A stretch of DNA of 64,000 nucleotides from assembly GCA_947499955.1 (NCBI GenBank), contig CANMQI010000002.1:310001-374000 (forward strand). Direction: 5' to 3'. Positions 28,393 through 37,000 of the stretch are shown in pieces. A model generated the notes under the pieces. That model ran no database searches. It saw only the letters and a list, made by a program, of their open reading frames with translations, and was not told the DNA's origin. This DNA is from an uncultured Granulosicoccus sp. (GTDB taxonomy: Bacteria; Pseudomonadota; Gammaproteobacteria; Granulosicoccales; Granulosicoccaceae). The first letter of the stretch is position 1; each line of letters starts with the position of its first letter. A program made the translations under genes and the position numbers.

Positions 28393-29064
28393 ATGACGAG
28401 ATTCCGGCTCGCGCAACATCCTACCACCGTGACCCCACCTTCAAACCGTAGTAGAAACCAGCGTCAGGGCAAGTCTGATCGCAAGGACAACCGTAATTCG
28501 GCTGGTCAGGTGCGCATCATTGCCGGACAGTGGCGTGGGCGCAAGCTGGCGGTAGCCGATGTGGAGGGTTTGAGACCCACCGGTGACCGGGTGCGCGAGA
28601 CGTTGTTCAACTGGTTGCAGCCACTGGTGGCAGGTAGTCGCTGCCTGGATCTGTTTGCCGGTAGCGGTGCACTGGGGTACGAAGCCTTGTCGCGGCACGC
28701 GGTATCGGCCACCCTGGTCGAGCCGGACGGTCGAGCCTATGCGGTGTTGCAGCAGTCGGCCGAGGTGCTCGGTGTGCCGAAAAGTCGCGCTCGACTCGTG
28801 CACGGTAGCGCCGAGCATTTTCTGGCCGGTAATCGAGACAGTTATGACATCGTCTTCGTCGATCCACCCTTCGACTACGATCTGCAATGGGACACCCTGG
28901 CCGAACTGGCCTCCGGGCATGTGGCCGATAACGGCCATGTCTATATCGAGTCACCGACCAGACTTGCCATGCCGGAAATCCTGCCGGGCGGGTTTCATGT
29001 CCACAAGGAAAAGGTATTTGGCGATGTGCACGCACGTTTACTGGCCCGAACGGACATAATGTGA
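28393..29064 (+). CDS. rsmD: 16S rRNA (guanine(966)-N2)-methyltransferase
   Basis: Methylates G966 of 16S rRNA in the 30S subunit. The enzyme core is clear: VRIIAGQWRGRKLAV near the start, LRPTGDRVRETLFNWL, SAM motif I LDLFAGSGALGYEALSRHA and the N6/N2-type catalytic motif VFVDPPFDYDLQW. The N-terminus is long and basic (NRSRNQRQGKSDRKDNRN). ATG 28393 is one of several possible starts; GTG 28429 would give a product nearer to normal length. Confidence 0.94.
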   Translation: MTRFRLAQHPTTVTPPSNRSRNQRQGKSDRKDNRNSAGQVRIIAGQWRGRKLAVADVEGLRPTGDRVRETLFNWLQPLVAGSRCLDLFAGSGALGYEALSRHAVSATLVEPDGRAYAVLQQSAEVLGVPKSRARLVHGSAEHFLAGNRDSYDIVFVDPPFDYDLQWDTLAELASGHVADNGHVYIESPTRLAMPEILPGGFHVHKEKVFGDVHARLLARTDIM

Positions 29065-29142
29065 GCTCAGAGGCGTTCTGTGGCATTGCACCGCGGGATT
29101 ATTTGCCTCACACTCGTTTGTTCGATCCGTAGGGGCACCTGA

Positions 29143-29897
<755 letters not shown>

Positions 29898-29907
29898 CTG
29901 TCGAACG

Positions 29908-30372
29908 ATGAATTCAAGGCTTGCGCTGTTTACCTTTGGTACATTGATGGACCCCGATGTACTGGGTATTGTCAGCCAGCAGGATCTCACTACCCTTGTT
30001 CGTGAAACGGCCCGTGTGGACAATCATGTACGGCGCTGGGTGCTGGATGATCACTATCCTGTACTGGTGGCCAGTCCGGGCAATCACACCCGCGGCCTGA
30101 TCATCCGTGGTCTGCAGGATGAGGCCATGAGCCGCATCGAATTCTTCGAAGGCGATGAATTCACCCTGCGAACACTCAGTGTTGAAAATGCGCGGGGGCA
30201 GCTGGAAGAGGTCTGTTATTTCGCCGACAACGAACGGCACAGCATCAGCGATGAAGAGTGGTTGCTGGAGCAGTGGCAGGCATCGACCAAGCCGGCGACC
30301 CTGCCGCGGGTCGAACGGTATATGAGCTGCTATGGAAAAATGACCACGACCGAGGCGGATGCCTACTGGTAG
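29908..30372 (+). CDS. Gamma-glutamylcyclotransferase-like (AIG2) protein
   Basis: 154-residue protein of the GGCT/AIG2 fold. LFTFGTLMDPDVL corresponds to the family's YGSL-type substrate loop, and the Glu of RIEFFEGDEFTLRTL fits the catalytic acid position in the fold. GLIIRGLQDEAMSRIE is also conserved. It may act on a gamma-glutamyl amine or peptide, but the substrate cannot be read from the sequence. It follows the ferredoxin by ten bases and is probably co-transcribed. Confidence 0.85.
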   Translation: MNSRLALFTFGTLMDPDVLGIVSQQDLTTLVRETARVDNHVRRWVLDDHYPVLVASPGNHTRGLIIRGLQDEAMSRIEFFEGDEFTLRTLSVENARGQLEEVCYFADNERHSISDEEWLLEQWQASTKPATLPRVERYMSCYGKMTTTEADAYW

Positions 30373-30380
30373 AGCTGCGG

Positions 30381-30424
30381 GTGCAGCGCGGGTGCAGCGC
30401 GGGTGCAGCGCGGGTGCAGCGCGG
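30381..30424. repeat. Four tandem copies of an 11-base unit
   Basis: GTGCAGCGCGG is repeated head to tail at 30381, 30392, 30403 and 30414 without a mismatch. The array begins nine bases after the cyclotransferase stop codon and lies in a 320-base gap (30373-30693) that otherwise shows no gene. Perfect identity points to recent expansion by slippage. Confidence 0.95.
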
Positions 30425-30693
30425 GCACCTTTGTCAGGCGTGCATAGTGAAGTCGCCGTGAGGGTGTCAGGCCACAGTGCTGATGCCTGTGAGTGATTCA
30501 GCCTCCGGACACGACGCCACGGGCAAAAATCATGAATAATATGTCCAATACAGGGTTGCGGGTTTTTACAGTTGACGCACATTTCGTTGTCACTGCTCCG
30601 TGATACTGACTTCAGCTGCACGCAGTCTGGGGCAGGCATCAACCGGAGGTCTTCGCGCTGCCTGTTCCATTCGAACTGGAAGGAGCCTGGACA

Positions 30694-32412
30694 ATGATGG
30701 ACAACCTTGCACAGATCCTGATGCTGCTGAGTGTGGCGGTGACTGTGGTCGTTGCGTTTCAGCAATTGCATATCCCGACCAGCATCGGTTATCTGCTGGT
30801 CGGTGTGATCCTCGGCCCCCATACCATCGGACCCACATTCAATGTGCCGGAATTCAAGACACTGGCCGAATTCGGTGTGGTGTTTCTCCTGTTCACGATC
30901 GGACTGAACTACTCCCTGCCTCAGCTTCATGCACTGCGACACCAGGTACTGGGACTGGGCACGGCACAGGTGCTGCTCGTGACCATCGTGGTGATGGTCG
31001 TATTATGGCTGGCCGGCTTGCCTGCCAGTGCGGCTTTCGTGATTGGTGCGGTGTTTGCCCAGTCATCCTCGACCATCATCAGTAGCCAGCTGACAGAGCA
31101 AGGTGAAGAGAGCAGTCCGCATGGACGGCTTGGGCTGGCGATGTCGGTATTCCAGGATGTGACAGCGGTGCCCTTTCTGGTAGTCATACCGGTACTGGGT
31201 ACGGCAGTTGGCAATCTGGCGCTGGCCGGCGCCCTGGGTTGGGCGATAGGCAAGGCGGTCATTGCCTTCGCGCTGGTGTTCTTTGCCGGGCGCTGGTTGC
31301 TGCGCCCGTTGTTCCAGTTGGTGACGCGGCGCCGATCTGCCGAGGTGTTCACGCTGGCAGTGCTGCTGGTTGCATTACTGGCGGCCTGGACGACCAGTGG
31401 TCTGGGCTTGTCTCTGGCATTCGGTGCGTTTCTGGTCGGGATGATGCTGGGTGAAACCGAGTTTCGTTACCAGGTGGAATCGACCATACGACCATTTCGG
31501 GATGTGTTGCTCGGTCTGTTCTTTGTCGGGATCGGTACGCTGGTCGACCCGGGAGTGATCCCGGATATCTGGCAATGGGCGGTACTGGGGGCTCTGCTCA
31601 TCCTGGCGAGCAAGCTGTTGCTGGTGACTGTCATGGTGCGCATGAGTGGCATCGTGACGCAGACTGCAGTGCGCGTGGGTCTGCTGTTGGCGGTAGGGGG
31701 GGAGCTCGGTTTTGCCCTGCTGGCCATTGCACTGGATGCCAGCGTGATCGATCAGCGTCTGGGACAGATTGCACTGACATCCGTGTTCTTCTCGATGATG
31801 GGCGGTTCGGTTCTGATTCGTTTCAATCGAGCAATTGCCGAACGTCTGTGTGCGACTCGGTCGAGCAAGGCAGAGGGGCTGGACGGTGCGACGCTGAGCG
31901 CGGATGAGCCCCGCGTATTGATTGGCGGATACGGCCGTGTGGGCCACACCATCGCCGTGATGCTGCAGGACAGCGGTATCGCCTTCATGGCCTTCGACAC
32001 CGACACGAAACGAGTCGCGCAGGGCAAGGCTGACGGCCATCAGGTAGTGTATGGCGATATCAGCGATCCGGAACTGCTGGCTGCGGTTCAGGTTGAACGC
32101 GCGTCTCTGGTCGTACTCAGTGTTGATTCCTTTCCGGTGACATTACAGGCCGTGACACATATACGCCGGGCGGCACCACATGTGCCCGTTATCGCAAGGG
32201 CCAGAGATCTTGAATCCAGCTCCCGCTTGCTGGCAGCCGGAGCTGCACATGCCTATCCGGAAGCGATCGAAGCCAGCCTGCGGCTTGGTGCAACGGCTCT
32301 CAAGGTTCTGCGCGTTCCAGTCAATGACATCGACCTGATGATTCAGGAAGTCAGGGACTGGGACTACAAGCCTGTACTGGAGGAGGGCGAGGGGGGCGAG
32401 CCGCGAGCGTAG
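30694..32412 (+). CDS. Kef-type cation:proton antiporter (CPA2)
   Basis: 572-residue membrane transporter with 12 or so helices followed by a cytoplasmic RCK/KTN domain. The membrane part shows IPTSIGYLLVGVILGPHTIG at the start and the CPA2 motif region AVFAQSSSTIISSQLTEQ and MSVFQDVTAVPFLV, with the transport Asp in QD. The KTN domain begins VLIGGYGRVGHTIAVML (NAD-binding glycines) and VYGDISDPELL. KefB/KefC export K+ during electrophile stress with glutathione gating; the gating residues cannot be judged here, and Na+ exchange is possible. Confidence 0.93.
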   Translation: MMDNLAQILMLLSVAVTVVVAFQQLHIPTSIGYLLVGVILGPHTIGPTFNVPEFKTLAEFGVVFLLFTIGLNYSLPQLHALRHQVLGLGTAQVLLVTIVVMVVLWLAGLPASAAFVIGAVFAQSSSTIISSQLTEQGEESSPHGRLGLAMSVFQDVTAVPFLVVIPVLGTAVGNLALAGALGWAIGKAVIAFALVFFAGRWLLRPLFQLVTRRRSAEVFTLAVLLVALLAAWTTSGLGLSLAFGAFLVGMMLGETEFRYQVESTIRPFRDVLLGLFFVGIGTLVDPGVIPDIWQWAVLGALLILASKLLLVTVMVRMSGIVTQTAVRVGLLLAVGGELGFALLAIALDASVIDQRLGQIALTSVFFSMMGGSVLIRFNRAIAERLCATRSSKAEGLDGATLSADEPRVLIGGYGRVGHTIAVMLQDSGIAFMAFDTDTKRVAQGKADGHQVVYGDISDPELLAAVQVERASLVVLSVDSFPVTLQAVTHIRRAAPHVPVIARARDLESSSRLLAAGAAHAYPEAIEASLRLGATALKVLRVPVNDIDLMIQEVRDWDYKPVLEEGEGGEPRA

Positions 32413-32524
32413 AGCAGTTCCACGGCCTATCCGGTAGATCTACCGCACCTTCGATTCGTCGTACCAGGTAGGGTGGGCATCTGCATGTGAGTCATTCCGG
32501 TCATGCGCCCGGGGTTGCATTTTC

Positions 32525-32935
32525 TCAACCTGCAAGAACCAGTGCGCCGAACACGGCTTCGCGGCGCAGCATCCCCACCAGAGTGCTCCCATCCAGAATC
32601 GGAAATGATCGGTAGGGCTTGTCCAGAAATGCTTCCGCTGCTGACACCAGGTCGGTGTTCAAGGGCAGGGTGAACAACTCGGTGCTCATGAAATCACCGA
32701 CACGGCCCTTCCACTCCTGATAGTAGCTGGCCTGGAGCGCTGGTCGGAAACAGTCCTTCTGCGTCAACAGCCCCTGCAGCGCGCCACTGTCGTCGATGAC
32801 CGGTGCGGCGGCGACACCGGACTCGGCCATTTGTGCCACTGCACGCCGAATCGGCATGTCGAGACGCAGTATCAGGGGCTCCTTGTCGATCAGCGGGTCA
32901 ATGGAGTGGCCTGGGCGGGGTGACGATGGACTCAT
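32525..32935 (-). CDS. Two-CBS-domain protein at the end of the nqr operon
   Basis: 136-residue soluble protein made of a CBS pair. The first repeat contains AVAQMAESGVAAAPVIDDSGALQGLLTQKDCFRP and the second DLVSAAEAFLDKPYRSFPILDGSTLVGMLRREAVF. CBS pairs bind adenine nucleotides or related ligands and sense energy or ionic state. ATG 32935 lies four bases after the nqrF stop on the same strand, so it is almost certainly part of the nqr transcript. The ligand and target are unknown; a regulator of the complex is an inference from position. Confidence 0.85.
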   Translation of the reverse strand: MSPSSPRPGHSIDPLIDKEPLILRLDMPIRRAVAQMAESGVAAAPVIDDSGALQGLLTQKDCFRPALQASYYQEWKGRVGDFMSTELFTLPLNTDLVSAAEAFLDKPYRSFPILDGSTLVGMLRREAVFGALVLAG

Positions 32936-32939
32936 GGCT

Positions 32940-34160
32940 TCAGCTTCCGAAATCGTCGTTGAAAATCGACTGTGGTTCCACCCCAAGGCGTTCCAGCATC
33001 GCCACGACCGCGGAGATCATGACCGGCGGCCCGCAGAGATAGTACTCGCAATCCTCGGGAGCCAGGTGCGACCCCAGCTCGGTTCGCACGATTTCATGGA
33101 CGAAGCCAGTTGCGCCGGTCCAGCGATCACCTGGCGCAGGATCCGACAGGGCCGGTATCCAGCTGAACTCAGGGTGAGCCATATCGATTGCTTCGAATTC
33201 CCTGGTGTAATACAAGTCCGATGCACTGCGGGCGCCATAGAAATAGCGCATCTTGCGGGTCGTGCCCTTGTTGATCTGTTCGTGGATCATGGCGCGCAGG
33301 GGAGCCATGCCGACGCCGCCGCCAATGAATATCATCTCTCGATCGGTGTCTTGAACATGGAAATCGCCGAATGGCCCGGAGGCGTCAACGGTAGCACCCG
33401 GGTCCAGCGAAAACAGCCAGCTCGAAACGAGGCCGGGTGGCGTGTCCAGTTCCTGTCCAGCGGGCGGTACCGCCAGTCGTATGTTGAATACCGCTCGTCG
33501 TTCATCCTCGGGTCGATTGGCGATGGAATAGGCGCGGGTAACAGGGCTTTCCGACTTCACCTGCATCTTGTCCCAGTCAGCGATGTGCCAGGCTTCCCGG
33601 AAAGGCTCGGCCAGCTGCAGGTCACGAAAGTCCAGTTGATAGGCGGGGGAGGTGAGTTGCATGAAATCGCCCGCATGAAAGTCGAACGCCTGGCCCTCAG
33701 GCAGCTCGAGCACCAGTTCACGAATCAGCGGTGCCAGCTGTTGATTGGACAGCACCCTGCAGGTAAAACCGGTGGCGCCCAACAGTGCCTGCGGCACACT
33801 GACCTCGCATGCGCCGCGCAGTGTTGTCTGGCAGGCCAGGCGCAGATGTGCCTTGCGTTCGGCGGCTGAGAGCACACCTTTCTCCGTGGCTTGCGGCTGG
33901 CCTGCGCCATCACCCCTGACCGTGACCCGGCAGAGGCCACAGGTGCCCGCACCACCACAGGCGGCGGGAATGCCGATGTTGGCACCATGCAGTACTTCGA
34001 GCAGCTTGTCGCCACGCATCGCCTTTATGGTGGTGCTTGTATTGACAGTGATCGTCAGCGCCTCGGCCGGCAGCAATCGGCTCCGTGTGGCAACCAGTAC
34101 CGCGGACAGCATCAGAACCAGTATGGCAATGATCGCTACACCCAGCAGTATTTCGATCAT
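32940..34160 (-). CDS. nqrF: NADH:quinone reductase (Na+) subunit F
   Basis: NADH-oxidising subunit of the NQR complex, 406 residues. An N-terminal helix (LLGVAIIAILVLMLSAVLVA) anchors a 2Fe-2S ferredoxin domain with CGGAGTCGLC and the fourth ligand in LACQTT. The FAD domain carries RAYSIANRP, and the NADH site is GGGVGMAPLRAMI with the C-terminal YYLCGPPVM and a final acidic DDFGS. All redox motifs are intact. The start overlaps the nqrE stop by four bases. Confidence 0.95.
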   Translation of the reverse strand: MIEILLGVAIIAILVLMLSAVLVATRSRLLPAEALTITVNTSTTIKAMRGDKLLEVLHGANIGIPAACGGAGTCGLCRVTVRGDGAGQPQATEKGVLSAAERKAHLRLACQTTLRGACEVSVPQALLGATGFTCRVLSNQQLAPLIRELVLELPEGQAFDFHAGDFMQLTSPAYQLDFRDLQLAEPFREAWHIADWDKMQVKSESPVTRAYSIANRPEDERRAVFNIRLAVPPAGQELDTPPGLVSSWLFSLDPGATVDASGPFGDFHVQDTDREMIFIGGGVGMAPLRAMIHEQINKGTTRKMRYFYGARSASDLYYTREFEAIDMAHPEFSWIPALSDPAPGDRWTGATGFVHEIVRTELGSHLAPEDCEYYLCGPPVMISAVVAMLERLGVEPQSIFNDDFGS

Positions 34161-34768
34161 GGCGCCACCATTTGCGCAAAGGCTGAAAAGCCGAGCGCCA
34201 TCATGCCGGCGAGAGTGAAGGTGATACCCAGTCCGCGCAGCCCCCTGGGCAGGTCGGCATAGGCGAGCCGCTCGCGTATCGCACCGAGCATCACGACGGC
34301 GACGGCAAAGCCGGTGCCTGCGCCCAGGCCAAAGGCGGCTGATTGAGCCAGATCATAGTTGCGCTCCACCATGAACAGGCTGCCGCCGAGAATCGCGCAC
34401 TGCACGGTCAGTATCGGCAGGAATACCCCGAAGGCTGCATGGATGGCTGGAAAGAACCGCTCAAGCACCATTTCCAGCAGTTGTACCATCGCGGCGATGA
34501 CACCGATGAAGGCGATCAGCGACAGATAAGACAAGTCAAGTCCCGGCAGGCCGGCCCAGGCCCAGGCGCCGGGTGCCAGCAGCGTGATGAAGATGAGGTG
34601 ATTCAGCGGAACCGTCACACCCAGAACGACGATCATCGCCACGCCCAGGCCGATGGCTGATACCGATCGGCGTGACAAGGCGATGAAGGTGCACAGACCC
34701 AGAAAGAAGGTCAGCGGCATATTCTCGACAAAGGCGGCACGCAGAAAGAGAGAGAACAGATCGTTCAT
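34157..34768 (-). CDS. nqrE: NQR membrane subunit E
   Basis: 203-residue, six-helix membrane subunit of the NQR complex. The two Cys residues that bind the intramembrane iron centre shared with NqrD are present in FFLGLCTFIAL and LTVQCAILGG. The C-terminal helix is followed by a short tail. It overlaps both neighbours by four bases (ATGA), so translation of the operon is tightly coupled. Confidence 0.95.
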   Translation of the reverse strand: MNDLFSLFLRAAFVENMPLTFFLGLCTFIALSRRSVSAIGLGVAMIVVLGVTVPLNHLIFITLLAPGAWAWAGLPGLDLSYLSLIAFIGVIAAMVQLLEMVLERFFPAIHAAFGVFLPILTVQCAILGGSLFMVERNYDLAQSAAFGLGAGTGFAVAVVMLGAIRERLAYADLPRGLRGLGITFTLAGMMALGFSAFAQMVAP

Positions 34769-35427
34769 TCGCGGTTCGCCTCCATCTCCGGCGGCGTATG
34801 CTCAAGCTCCTCGGTCTGTTCGGGTACTACCGTACGAATGGCCCAGACCAGCCCACCCAGCAGGAAGAAGGCACTGGGTGCCAGCAACATGAGGTTCAAT
34901 GGCGTGAAACTGCCGCCCTGATCCACCGTCGTCAGAACCTGATAGCCGAGTAGAGAGCCCGCGCCGAACAATTCCCGGATGGCACCGATGACAATCAGCA
35001 CCAGTGAATATCCAAGCCCGTTACCCAGCGCATCCAGCATGGCCGGCAGCGGAGGGTTCAAGCGAGAGAAGCTCTCCGTGCGTCCCAGTACCAGACAGTT
35101 GGTGGTGATCAGGCTGACAAAGACGGACAGTTTGCGACTGATGTCAGGCAGGTAGGCCTGAAGGCACTGGTCGATCACGATGACCAGAGAGGCGATGATG
35201 ATGATCTGAATGATCAGGCGGATGGCGTTCGGAATATGATGTCGGATCAGGCTGATCATGAGGGCGGCCATCACGATGACCACCGTCAGAGAGGCCGACA
35301 TGACCAGCGCTGTTGCCACGGAAGTCGTGACTGCCAGCGCGGAGCAGATGCCCAGTATCTGCAAGGTCACCGGATTCTGTCGGATCAGTGGGTCGACCAG
35401 CGTGGACAGGATGGCAGTTCGAGACAT
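34765..35427 (-). CDS. nqrD: NQR membrane subunit D
   Basis: 220-residue, six-helix subunit homologous to NqrE with opposite topology. Iron-centre Cys residues lie in ILGICSALAV and ITTNCLVLGR, and the LIRQNPVTLQ N-terminus and GAIRELFGAG segments are family hallmarks. It starts three bases after the nqrC stop. Confidence 0.95.
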   Translation of the reverse strand: MSRTAILSTLVDPLIRQNPVTLQILGICSALAVTTSVATALVMSASLTVVIVMAALMISLIRHHIPNAIRLIIQIIIIASLVIVIDQCLQAYLPDISRKLSVFVSLITTNCLVLGRTESFSRLNPPLPAMLDALGNGLGYSLVLIVIGAIRELFGAGSLLGYQVLTTVDQGGSFTPLNLMLLAPSAFFLLGGLVWAIRTVVPEQTEELEHTPPEMEANRE

Positions 35428-35430
35428 GGG

Positions 35431-36222
35431 CTAGAACTCGCGGCGTTTGATGGCGGCTATCAGCGGGCCATAACCCTTGGGACCCAGCCAGAACTGCACC
35501 ATGCGGGTGATTGCATTGCTGGTGCGTGTGGCACCCGTGATTCCGTCCACTTCGTAGTCGTTGCCTGCAGCGCCCCGGGCCACGGCAAAGCGAAGCTTGC
35601 CCGAATCATCGGCCAGCCGGATGCCGCGAAATTGTGACAACCAGGCCGGCTCTGCGATCCGCGCGCCCAGCCCCGGGGTTTCCGACTGATTGCTTATTGC
35701 AAGACCTGCGATGGTATTCATGTCAGCCTTCAGCGCAAGAATGGCGTCAATCAGACCGTTGTAGCCGGCACCGCTAATGGGCAGGATCGCCAGAGAAATA
35801 TCTCCGTCCGTATCTCGCAGCAGGTAGATCTGGGCGTAGTTCGGTCGGCTTCCCAGCCCGGCCAGGTCGTCCGCAGGTGACAGGCTGGTCCAGTTGGCGC
35901 TCTCTTCCAGGGCGGCTGCCAGCGTCTCGGGGGTGACATCGGCAGCGGCACGGCCACGAGCCAGATCGATGACAACCGTGCGAAGACTGCCACCGGTCTG
36001 TTTCAACAGACCGGACATGCCGGGGATGCCGGCGACCAGAGACTCGAGCCTGGCCTGTTGTTCTGCGGCCTGATTGGCCAGTTGTACAGGACGCAGAATG
36101 ACCGTGGCGCCGCTGACCAGCAGCGTGCAGAAGGCCGATACCAGAAAGGCCATGATCAGAATCTTCGCACGATTCTCATTGGGAAGCGCCAACAGTCTGC
36201 GCCATGGAGTCAGTGGGTTCAT
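35431..36222 (-). CDS. nqrC: NQR subunit C, covalent FMN subunit
   Basis: 263-residue subunit with one N-terminal helix (ILIMAFLVSAFCTLLVSGATVIL) and a periplasmic FMN-binding domain. The flavin attachment site is intact: DGITGATRTSNAI near the C-terminus, with the acceptor Thr at about residue 232. An ApbE-type flavin transferase is required to load it, but no apbE gene is in the window. The start ATG 36222 lies one base after the nqrB stop and gives the normal length; the longer open frame upstream lies inside nqrB. Confidence 0.92.
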   Translation of the reverse strand: MNPLTPWRRLLALPNENRAKILIMAFLVSAFCTLLVSGATVILRPVQLANQAAEQQARLESLVAGIPGMSGLLKQTGGSLRTVVIDLARGRAAADVTPETLAAALEESANWTSLSPADDLAGLGSRPNYAQIYLLRDTDGDISLAILPISGAGYNGLIDAILALKADMNTIAGLAISNQSETPGLGARIAEPAWLSQFRGIRLADDSGKLRFAVARGAAGNDYEVDGITGATRTSNAITRMVQFWLGPKGYGPLIAAIKRREF

Positions 36223-36223
36223 G

Positions 36224-37000
36224 TCAGCCAAGCCGTCCTCTCCTGCGCTGCAGCCATGTTGCAATGGCGATTTCATCAAGTATCGGCGCCGCCAAGGATG
36301 CCAGCAGTGCCGCCGAGACCGCCATCTGTACCGGTGAGGTCTGTTCCCAGTACATCGCAAACAGTGTCATCAAGGCGCCGTAAAGCTGCCCGTTCATCCA
36401 GCCTCCGGCGCGAGTGGAGGCACTGGCTACCGGGTCTGCCACCAGCAGTACCAGTACAAGTCCGGCTACTGGCAGTATCGGCTCGACAGGCAGGCCGGCT
36501 CCGAGTGCCAGCGCAGCTGTCAACAGGCCAGCCAACAGAATATGCACTGGTATCACACCGGCAAGCATGCCCATGAGTGCCGCGGGAATGGCTGCCCAGG
36601 CAACGGGCAGCGGCAGATCCGGCCAGGCGGCGGCAGGAAAGCCGAAGCCCAGAAAGGCCAGCGTGACTGTCGCTGGATTCAACACATTGCGTCCCCAGCC
36701 GCCCATCACCAGTTCGGCCATGACAACGCCGAAGCTGATGCCCAGCACCAGTTGAAACAGATTCAGTTCGACAGGCGCCAGCATGGCCACCGCCAGTGCC
36801 GTCAGCGCTCCGGCAAAGGAGGGGGGCTGCGCGCGAATCAGCATGAAGAGAAGATGCCAGATGCCTGCTACCAGCAATGTCAGCAGCAGGCGGGACAAGG
36901 CTGCAGTTCCGCCATACCACAGCCAGATCAGCGCCATGGGCATCACTGCTGCCAGCAACATCAGCGCAACCATCTCGCGATCCCAGATGCCCCGAATCAT
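36224..37000 (-). CDS. nqrB: NQR subunit B, shortened and without FMN site
   Basis: 258-residue membrane subunit, against about 400 for typical NqrB. The core helices align: VLGISFGVVMAELVMGGWGRNVLNPATVTLAFLGFGFP and the C-terminal VADPVASAST and LLASLAAPILDE match the family. About 100 N-terminal residues before the first helix pair are absent. The segment after FGFP that normally holds the SGAT motif, with the Thr that bonds FMN, is missing; no GAT triplet occurs anywhere in the protein. The frame is intact and flanked by overlapping or adjacent genes, so this is not a frameshift. It has nine or so hydrophobic segments. Confidence 0.88.
   Translation of the reverse strand: MIRGIWDREMVALMLLAAVMPMALIWLWYGGTAALSRLLLTLLVAGIWHLLFMLIRAQPPSFAGALTALAVAMLAPVELNLFQLVLGISFGVVMAELVMGGWGRNVLNPATVTLAFLGFGFPAAAWPDLPLPVAWAAIPAALMGMLAGVIPVHILLAGLLTAALALGAGLPVEPILPVAGLVLVLLVADPVASASTRAGGWMNGQLYGALMTLFAMYWEQTSPVQMAVSAALLASLAAPILDEIAIATWLQRRRGRLG

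Noticed and set aside
29914..30942. 342-codon minus-strand frame over the cyclotransferase and antiporter genes
   Set aside because: It crosses the 11-base repeat array, which keeps frames open by chance, and overlaps two well-supported genes.
32432..32445. Palindrome CGGTAGATCTACCG as a terminator after the antiporter gene
   Set aside because: It has no loop and no T-run, and a 14-base palindrome is weak evidence by itself.
36224..37000. nqrB as a pseudogene
   Set aside because: The frame is unbroken, overlaps or abuts its neighbours correctly and keeps conserved helices; only a defined segment is missing.
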